The notes under the pieces: model-generated
What the model was told of the DNA's origin: nothing
What the model saw: only the letters and a program-made list of their open reading frames with translations
Database searches by the model: none
Program-made: the position numbers and the translations under genes
Shown: positions 56,169-64,000 of the stretch, piece by piece
Layout: the number at the start of each line of letters is the position of its first letter
Numbering within the stretch: the first letter of the stretch is position 1
Source of the DNA: [Anoxybacillus] calidus
GTDB lineage: Bacteria > Bacillota > Bacilli > Bacillales > Anoxybacillaceae
DNA length: 64,000 nucleotides
Assembly: GCF_013760845.1 (NCBI RefSeq)
Contig: NZ_JACDUU010000003.1
Coordinates: 182,606 to 246,605, forward strand
Direction: 5' to 3'

Positions 56169-56240
56169 GCCCTCGTAGTGTAGTGGATAGCACGAGAGAT
56201 TCCGGTTCTCTTAGCGTGGGTTCGAATCCTGCCGAGGGCG
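56169..56240 (+). tRNA. tRNA-Arg (anticodon CCG)
   Basis: A 72-nt cloverleaf: acceptor GCCCTCG / CGAGGGC with G discriminator, anticodon stem AGAGA / TCTCT around the loop TTCCGGT, and a T arm with GGTTCGAATCC. Anticodon CCG reads the arginine codon CGG. CCA is not encoded. The equivalent trnQ-Arg lies beside clpP in B. subtilis. Confidence 0.97.
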
Positions 56241-56321
56241 TACAGAAAAACATGGTGAGCGCCTAACACTGAAAGAAAATGTTTTTTATTTTAGAGGGTA
56301 CCATCATTATTCAGCTACAAT

Positions 56322-56357
56322 AAAAAATCCCTGTGTAAAACACAGGGATTTTTTATT
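56322..56357. terminator. Bidirectional terminator between tRNA-Arg and yvfG
   Basis: AAAAAATCCCTGTGT faces ACACAGGGATTTTTT; it serves the + strand tRNA and the - strand yvfG. Confidence 0.88.
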
Positions 56358-56483
56358 TTTATTGTAAAAATAAAAGCCCAGTGTGCCAGCACTGGACAAA
56401 ATTTTGAATCTGGTGCGGCTCTTGTCCGCTACAACTAGGATTATACTATAAAATTGTAGAATATGTTAGTGGTAAATGATTCC

Positions 56484-56699
56484 TTAACTTTCCGCTTTCA
56501 CTTTGTTATACGCCTCGTCTAAGTTTTGCAGACGGCGCACAATTTCCGAGCTTTTTGTTAATGATTGATTCACTAAGGTGGAAACGACAGAACGGTAATA
56601 ACTGTTCATCGCATCGACTTTGCTTTGAAACTTCTTGTTCATTTCAACATGTTGACGTAAATTTTCCTCGAAATAGCGGACAGAAAATAATTCAGCCAT
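56484..56699 (-). CDS. yvfG: Small conserved protein YvfG
   Basis: 71 residues, helical and charged: LFSVRYFEENLRQHVEMNKK, AMNSYYRSVVSTLVNQSLTK and NLDEAYNKVK match my recollection of B. subtilis YvfG (about 72 residues). Function is unknown. AAGGAGG lies upstream on its strand. It is divergent from sigL, the same neighbourhood as in B. subtilis. Confidence 0.85.
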   Translation of the reverse strand: MAELFSVRYFEENLRQHVEMNKKFQSKVDAMNSYYRSVVSTLVNQSLTKSSEIVRRLQNLDEAYNKVKAES

Positions 56700-56778
56700 A
56701 CTTATTCCTCCTTACAACTGATTTCCATACACTGTTTGGTATTCTTATTGTACAATAAGTGAGAAGGGGGCTGTTTAT

Positions 56779-58080
56779 ATGATAAGAGCCGAATTACTTC
56801 AGCAGCAGCAACTGAAGCTTTCACTCACAAAAGAATTAACACAAGCGATCGAATTATTGCAATACTCAACGTTGGAATTGCGATCTTTTTTGTATGAACA
56901 ATCACTAGAAAATCCTTTTCTTGAAATAAGAGACAATCCACGTACAGAAAGATACAAACGGCTACATAAGCAGGAAAAGAAAGCCATGCTTGAAAATATT
57001 GGCGCCTCTTCTGAAACGTTAGCCTCCTATTTATCCATGCAGCTTAGTATGGCTCAATTGTCCCCCGAACAGCGACGGATTATGAATTATCTCATTCACT
57101 CACTTGATGGGGATGGGTATTTGCGCATTGGAGAATCGGAAATAGCTAGCCATTTAGCTGTAACAGTCGAAGCTGTTCAGCAGGCGATTCGTATGCTTCA
57201 ATCGTTAGAGCCGGCAGGAGTCGGTGCTCGCAGTTTACAAGAATGTCTGTATTTACAGCTTGTTCGTTTACCAAACCGAAATGAATTAGCTGAACGGATT
57301 GTTTCGCACCACTTTTCCATGTTTGCGGAAAAAGCGTGGAAAACGTTGGCGAAACAATTGAATGTTGATATAAAGGATATTCAGCAAGTCGCCGACTTAA
57401 TATGTACGCTTCAACCGCGGCCGGGAAGTCACTATGCGAGGGTGGAATCGCATTTTATTGCCCCAGATTTAATCGTTGAACGTTGTGACGAAGGCTTTTG
57501 CGTCTTATTAAACGATGAAGTCTTCCCACAGATCATTTGGAATAGCAGTTACGAAAAGAAAATTAGCCGGGAGCATGATGAACAAATTGAACAGTTTATT
57601 AAAGAAAAGTATCAGCAATTTGAATGGTTAGTAAAAAGCTTAGAACAAAGAAAGCAAACGTTAGTAAATGTGATGAATAAGATTGTAGAGAAGCAAGCGG
57701 AGTGTTTTGAAAAGGGATTTTCGGCTTTAAAGCCGTTAACAATGCGGGAGATTGCCGAAGCATTAAATATTCATGAGTCAACGGTAAGCAGGGCAGTAAA
57801 AAATAAATTTGTACAAACACCATACGGCACGGTAGAGTTGCGATATTTTTTCAGCAGTGCTATTTCGCTAGCTAATGCAAGTGAAGACGCTTCAGCGGCA
57901 CAAGCAAAAGCATTCATTAAACAACTGATTGAAAAAGAAAACAAAAGTGCACCTCTATCGGATCAAAAACTTGCTGAGCTGCTTTATGAAAAATATAAAA
58001 TCGTCATTTCGCGACGTACCGTTGCAAAATATCGAGAACAGTTAAATATTCCGTCTTCAGCGAAAAGAAAAAGATATTAG
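56779..58080 (+). CDS. sigL: RNA polymerase sigma-54 factor SigL (RpoN)
   Basis: 433 residues. Region I is Gln/Leu-rich (QQQQLKLSLTKELTQAIELL), followed by the core-binding domain (LSMAQLSPEQRRIMNYLIHS, LQSLEPAGVGARSLQECLYL). The HTH has MREIAEALNIHESTVSRAVK, and the RpoN box ISRRTVAKYREQLNIPSSAK is at the end. It directs transcription from -12/-24 promoters with enhancer-binding activators, for example for arginine or branched-chain degradation genes in Bacillus. GAGAAGGGGG precedes the ATG. Confidence 0.97.
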   Translation: MIRAELLQQQQLKLSLTKELTQAIELLQYSTLELRSFLYEQSLENPFLEIRDNPRTERYKRLHKQEKKAMLENIGASSETLASYLSMQLSMAQLSPEQRRIMNYLIHSLDGDGYLRIGESEIASHLAVTVEAVQQAIRMLQSLEPAGVGARSLQECLYLQLVRLPNRNELAERIVSHHFSMFAEKAWKTLAKQLNVDIKDIQQVADLICTLQPRPGSHYARVESHFIAPDLIVERCDEGFCVLLNDEVFPQIIWNSSYEKKISREHDEQIEQFIKEKYQQFEWLVKSLEQRKQTLVNVMNKIVEKQAECFEKGFSALKPLTMREIAEALNIHESTVSRAVKNKFVQTPYGTVELRYFFSSAISLANASEDASAAQAKAFIKQLIEKENKSAPLSDQKLAELLYEKYKIVISRRTVAKYREQLNIPSSAKRKRY

Positions 58081-58098
58081 TATTAGGAAGTGGGATAG

Positions 58099-58344
58099 AT
58101 GAAAGTCACTCTTTATTCGAAAGTAGACTGTGGTTTATGCGAGAAAGCGAAAACTGTTTTACAGGAGCTGCAGAGAGAATTTTCGTTTGAAGTAGAAGAA
58201 ATCGATATTTATAAAGATGATCGTTTGCTTGAAAAATATCAATTGATGATTCCAGTTGTTGAAATAGATGGTGAAGAAATTGAATATGGAATGATTCATA
58301 AAGATGTCATAAGAAAGCGTTTACTTCATAAACTGAATGGTTGA
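58099..58344 (+). CDS. Glutaredoxin-like protein (DUF836 type)
   Basis: 81 residues with a thioredoxin-like fold: beta strand VTLYSKVD, the redox pair CGLC at 11-14, and the cis-Pro segment MIPVVEIDGEEIEYG. A small thiol-disulfide protein upstream of cggR is common in Bacillaceae. Substrate is unknown. It follows sigL by 18 nt and ends just before a terminator. Confidence 0.88.
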   Translation: MKVTLYSKVDCGLCEKAKTVLQELQREFSFEVEEIDIYKDDRLLEKYQLMIPVVEIDGEEIEYGMIHKDVIRKRLLHKLNG

Positions 58345-58369
58345 AGACAGATTTCACTCCTGTTAAAAT
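58341..58369 (+). promoter_or_regulatory. Putative cggR promoter
   Basis: TTGAAG (58341-58346), a 17-bp spacer and TAAAAT (58364-58369) with an extended TGT before the -10. A start near 58376 would place the CggR operator about 30 bp downstream, where it can block elongation. Confidence 0.55.
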
Positions 58370-58398
58370 AGAATTGTAAGGCAGGAGTGATTTTTTTT
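58354..58398 (+). terminator. Terminator of sigL / glutaredoxin genes
   Basis: CACTCCTG / CAGGAGTG stem and eight T residues. It overlaps the cggR promoter region. Confidence 0.8.
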
Positions 58399-58406
58399 AA
58401 TGCTGG

Positions 58407-58442
58407 TGGGACATAATATGTCACACCGGGACATATTTGGTC
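58407..58442. promoter_or_regulatory. CggR operator
   Basis: Two direct half-sites with exact CggR spacing: TGGGAC-N6-TGTC (58407-58422), an N4 spacer, then CGGGAC-N6-GGTC (58427-58442). CggR bound here represses the glycolytic operon until fructose-1,6-bisphosphate accumulates. Confidence 0.9.
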
Positions 58443-58481
58443 CATAAGCTCATCATTAAATAACAAGGGGAAAGGGACTGC

Positions 58482-59501
58482 ATGCAAACGTTGATTGATG
58501 CACAAAAGAAATTATTACCTGATCTTCTTGAAATCATGCAAAAACGTTATCAAATTTTGCATCACATTCGGCTGATGCAGCCGATTGGCAGAAGAGTGTT
58601 GTCAACCAACCTAGGTATTAGCGAACGCGTACTTCGTTCGGAAGTTCAATTTTTAAAAGAGCAAAATTTAATTGACGTTAGTTCTACTGGAATGAGCGTA
58701 ACGCTTGAAGGAAGCGAACTGTTAAAAAATCTTGAAGATATGATGAAAGAAGTTTCAGGATTAAAAGATTTGGAAAAACAAATAAAGAGTCTTCTTGACA
58801 TAAAAGATGTCATTGTTGTAGCGGGCGATAGCGACCTTTCCCCTTGGGTGAAAAAAGAGATGGGTCGAGCTTGCGTTGCCTGTATGAAGGAAAGATTAGC
58901 GAGCCAAAGCATTGTTGCGGTTGCAGGTGGGACGACACTTGCCGCTGTTGCTGAGATGATGACTCCTGAACTTAAACAAATGGACATTTTATTCGTGCCA
59001 GCCCGAGGCGGTCTAGGAGAAGATGTGAAAAACCAAGCCAATACGATTTGCGCCCGCATGGCGGAAAAAGCAATGGGGAATTATCGTCTTCTTCATGTGC
59101 CTGATCAATTAAGTGATGAAGCATATCAATCAATGATTGAAGAGCCTGCTATCAAGGAAGTGCTTGAGCTCATCCGCTCTTCAAACATGGTCATTCACGG
59201 AATTGGCGATGCAATTACGATGGCGGAGCGCCGTAAAACGGCACGAGAAGAAATGGCAAAAATTAAGCATCGTCATGCAGTCGCCGAAGCTTTTGGTTAT
59301 TACTTTAACCAAGAAGGTGAAGTTGTGCACAAAGTAAAGACAATGGGCATTCAGCTTGAGGATGTAAAAAAAGTGAAACATGTCATCGCAGTGGCTGGCG
59401 GTGCCTCTAAGGCAAAAGCTATCAAGGCTTATATGAAACAAGCTCATCATTCTGTATTGATTACAGATGAAGGAGCAGCAAGAGAGTTAATAAGGGAGTA
59501 A
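58482..59501 (+). CDS. cggR: Central glycolytic genes regulator CggR
   Basis: 339 residues of the SorC/DeoR-like family. The N-terminal winged helix has RRVLSTNLGISERVLRSEVQ, and the C-terminal sugar-phosphate-binding domain has VAVAGGTTLAAVAEMMTP, VHGIGDAITMAERR and ITDEGAARELI. It represses its own operon (cggR-gapA-pgk-tpiA-gpmI), relieved by fructose-1,6-bisphosphate. AAGGGG precedes the ATG. The operator is at 58407. Confidence 0.97.
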   Translation: MQTLIDAQKKLLPDLLEIMQKRYQILHHIRLMQPIGRRVLSTNLGISERVLRSEVQFLKEQNLIDVSSTGMSVTLEGSELLKNLEDMMKEVSGLKDLEKQIKSLLDIKDVIVVAGDSDLSPWVKKEMGRACVACMKERLASQSIVAVAGGTTLAAVAEMMTPELKQMDILFVPARGGLGEDVKNQANTICARMAEKAMGNYRLLHVPDQLSDEAYQSMIEEPAIKEVLELIRSSNMVIHGIGDAITMAERRKTAREEMAKIKHRHAVAEAFGYYFNQEGEVVHKVKTMGIQLEDVKKVKHVIAVAGGASKAKAIKAYMKQAHHSVLITDEGAARELIRE

Positions 59502-59510
59502 AATCCCTGA

Positions 59511-60548
<1,038 letters not shown>

Positions 60549-60556
60549 GAAAAAAA

Positions 60557-60586
60557 TTGTATTCGTCGCTCAGTCAAGTCTATAAT
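60557..60586 (+). promoter_or_regulatory. Putative internal promoter upstream of pgk
   Basis: TTGTAT (60557-60562), an 18-bp spacer and a consensus TATAAT (60581-60586). Confidence 0.55.
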
Positions 60587-60596
60587 ATTGAAATGG

Positions 60597-60629
60597 AAAG
60601 GGGAGCGGGGGTTTTCCCCACTCCCTTTC
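60597..60629 (+). other. GC-rich hairpin in the pgk leader
   Basis: GAAAGGGGAGCGGGG faces CCCCACTCCCTTTC around a GTTTT loop. No T run follows, so it is not a normal terminator; it may protect or mark a processed 5' end of the pgk-tpiA-gpmI mRNA, or be a weak attenuator. Confidence 0.5.
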
Positions 60630-60672
60630 GTATGTAGGGACTACATTTGTCTAAAAAAGGAGGCTTTTTGCC

Positions 60673-61857
60673 ATGAACAAAAAAACCGTCCGCGACATTG
60701 ATGTAAAAGGAAAACGTGTCTTTTGCCGTGTCGATTTTAACGTTCCGATGCAAGACGGCAAAGTGACGGATGACACTCGTATTCGAGCAGCTCTTCCAAC
60801 GATTCAATATTTGTCTGAGCAAGGGGCAAAAGTGATTTTAGCGAGTCACCTTGGCCGTCCAAAAGGAAAAGTTGTTGAAGAGATGCGTTTAAATGCCGTG
60901 GCAGAGCGTTTGAGCGAACTTTTAGGAAAAAACGTTGTTAAAACAGATGAAGCTTACGGCGACGAAGTGAAAAAAGCGATTGCGCAAATGAATGAAGGCG
61001 ATGTATTGCTTCTTGAAAACGTGCGTTTCTATCCGGGCGAAGAGAAAAATGATCCAGAATTAGCAAAGGCTTTCGCTGAATTAGCTGATATTTATGTCAA
61101 TGATGCTTTTGGTGCTGCTCATCGCGCGCATGCTTCAACAGAAGGAATTGCGCATTACTTACCAGCTGTAGCAGGTTTCTTAATGGAAAAAGAAATCGAA
61201 GTATTAGGAAAAGCTCTCTCTAATCCAGAGCGTCCATTTACAGCGATTATTGGCGGCGCAAAAGTAAAAGATAAAATTGGCGTCATTGAAAACTTATTAG
61301 ATAAAGTCGATAACTTAATTATCGGCGGCGGTCTTGCTTACACATTTGTGAAAGCGTTAGGCCATGAAATCGGCAAGTCTTTGCTTGAGGAAGACAAAAT
61401 TGAGCTTGCAAAATCGTTTATGGAGAAGGCGAAAGAAAAAGGCGTCAACTTCTACATGCCTGTGGATGTTGTTGTAGCTGATGACTTCTCTAACGATGCG
61501 AACAAAAAAGTGGTTGATATTGATGCAATTCCAAGCGATTGGGAAGCACTTGATATCGGTCCGAAAACACGTGAACTTTATCGTGACGTGATTTCTAAAT
61601 CAAAATTAGTTATTTGGAACGGACCGATGGGAGTATTTGAAATGGACGCATTTGCTGAAGGAACAAAGGCTGTTGCTCAAGCATTAGCTGATGCGAACGA
61701 TACATATTCCGTCATCGGCGGTGGTGATTCAGCAGCGGCTGTTGAGAAATTTGGCCTTGCTGATAAAATGGATCATGTTTCAACAGGCGGCGGAGCTTCT
61801 CTTGAGTTTATGGAAGGAAAGCAGCTTCCAGGCGTTGTTGCTTTAAATGATAAGTAA
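60673..61857 (+). CDS. pgk: Phosphoglycerate kinase
   Basis: 394 residues, same as B. subtilis. Substrate segment [25 protein letters not shown]-like [26 protein letters not shown]; nucleotide-binding [15 protein letters not shown] and [16 protein letters not shown]; closing [28 protein letters not shown] lies before the ATG. It makes ATP from 1,3-bisphosphoglycerate supplied by GapA. Confidence 0.98.
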   Translation: MNKKTVRDIDVKGKRVFCRVDFNVPMQDGKVTDDTRIRAALPTIQYLSEQGAKVILASHLGRPKGKVVEEMRLNAVAERLSELLGKNVVKTDEAYGDEVKKAIAQMNEGDVLLLENVRFYPGEEKNDPELAKAFAELADIYVNDAFGAAHRAHASTEGIAHYLPAVAGFLMEKEIEVLGKALSNPERPFTAIIGGAKVKDKIGVIENLLDKVDNLIIGGGLAYTFVKALGHEIGKSLLEEDKIELAKSFMEKAKEKGVNFYMPVDVVVADDFSNDANKKVVDIDAIPSDWEALDIGPKTRELYRDVISKSKLVIWNGPMGVFEMDAFAEGTKAVAQALADANDTYSVIGGGDSAAAVEKFGLADKMDHVSTGGGASLEFMEGKQLPGVVALNDK

Positions 61858-61888
61858 TCTCTCCCATTTTTAAACAAAGAAGGGATGA

Positions 61889-64000
<2,112 letters not shown>

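Overview
The window is chromosomal DNA from a member of the Bacillaceae, most likely a moderate thermophile of the Anoxybacillus / Geobacillus / Parageobacillus group. The evidence is gene order: long stretches match the Bacillus subtilis order flaG-fliD-fliS-fliT-hpf-secA-prfB-yvjA-cccB-ftsE-ftsX, ctpB-minJ-csbA-uvrB-uvrA-yvlABD-hprK-lgt-yvoD-ppaX-yvoF-hisZGDBHAFI-yvcD-trxB-yvcI-rapZ-yvcK-whiA-crh-clpP-tRNA-Arg, and yvfG/sigL followed by cggR-gapA-pgk-tpiA-gpmI. The genus is inferred; no rRNA gene is present. Nearly all genes lie on the + strand; racA, an HxlR-type regulator, clpP and yvfG are on the - strand.

Layout. 1-3.5 kb is accessory DNA: the 3' end of a protein made of near-identical 92-residue Ig-like repeats, a decayed extra repeat, and an unusual 529-residue protein with 74-residue repeats and a predicted PD-(D/E)XK nuclease domain. 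3.6-6.8 kb holds flagellar cap and chaperone genes. 7-14.7 kb holds ribosome hibernation (hpf), butanediol dehydrogenase (bdhA, with a Rex/Fnr-type box), secA, prfB with its programmed +1 frameshift, a YitT-family protein and a lipoprotein cytochrome c. 15-18 kb is ftsE-ftsX followed by a coiled-coil M23 endopeptidase. 18-24.4 kb is a second accessory island between that operon and ctpB: a truncated lipoprotein gene fused out of frame to an RHS (YD-repeat) gene, a candidate immunity gene, an orphan RHS tip carrying a different C-terminus, and an overlapping 59-codon membrane ORF that is a second immunity candidate. 24.4-39.5 kb is conserved core (ctpB, racA, minJ, csbA, uvrBA, yvlABD, hprK, lgt, ppaX). 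39.5-41.8 kb is a small insertion with an HxlR regulator and a divergent drug-efflux-type MFS transporter. 42-48.5 kb is the complete histidine operon. 48.7-55.2 kb runs from yvcD and trxB to crh. 55.3-56.7 kb has clpP, tRNA-Arg and yvfG. 56.8-64 kb has sigL and the cggR glycolytic operon, cut by the right edge inside gpmI.

How the genes work together. HprK, Crh and CggR form part of one carbon-regulation circuit, and the glycolytic operon that CggR represses is present with a recognisable tandem operator. FtsEX with the adjacent endopeptidase, MinJ and RacA act in division and polar or septal placement. UvrBA has a LexA-type box and clpP has a CtsR box overlapping its promoter.

The least ordinary parts are the repeat-plus-nuclease gene at 1865, the two RHS tips with their candidate immunity genes at 18.7-23.5 kb, two families of dispersed palindromic or hairpin repeats (33.8/35.5 kb and 48.5/55.2 kb), and the gene-free secA leader with repeated TATGTAAC motifs. 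All product names come from recognising sequence motifs and gene order by eye; no database search was run.
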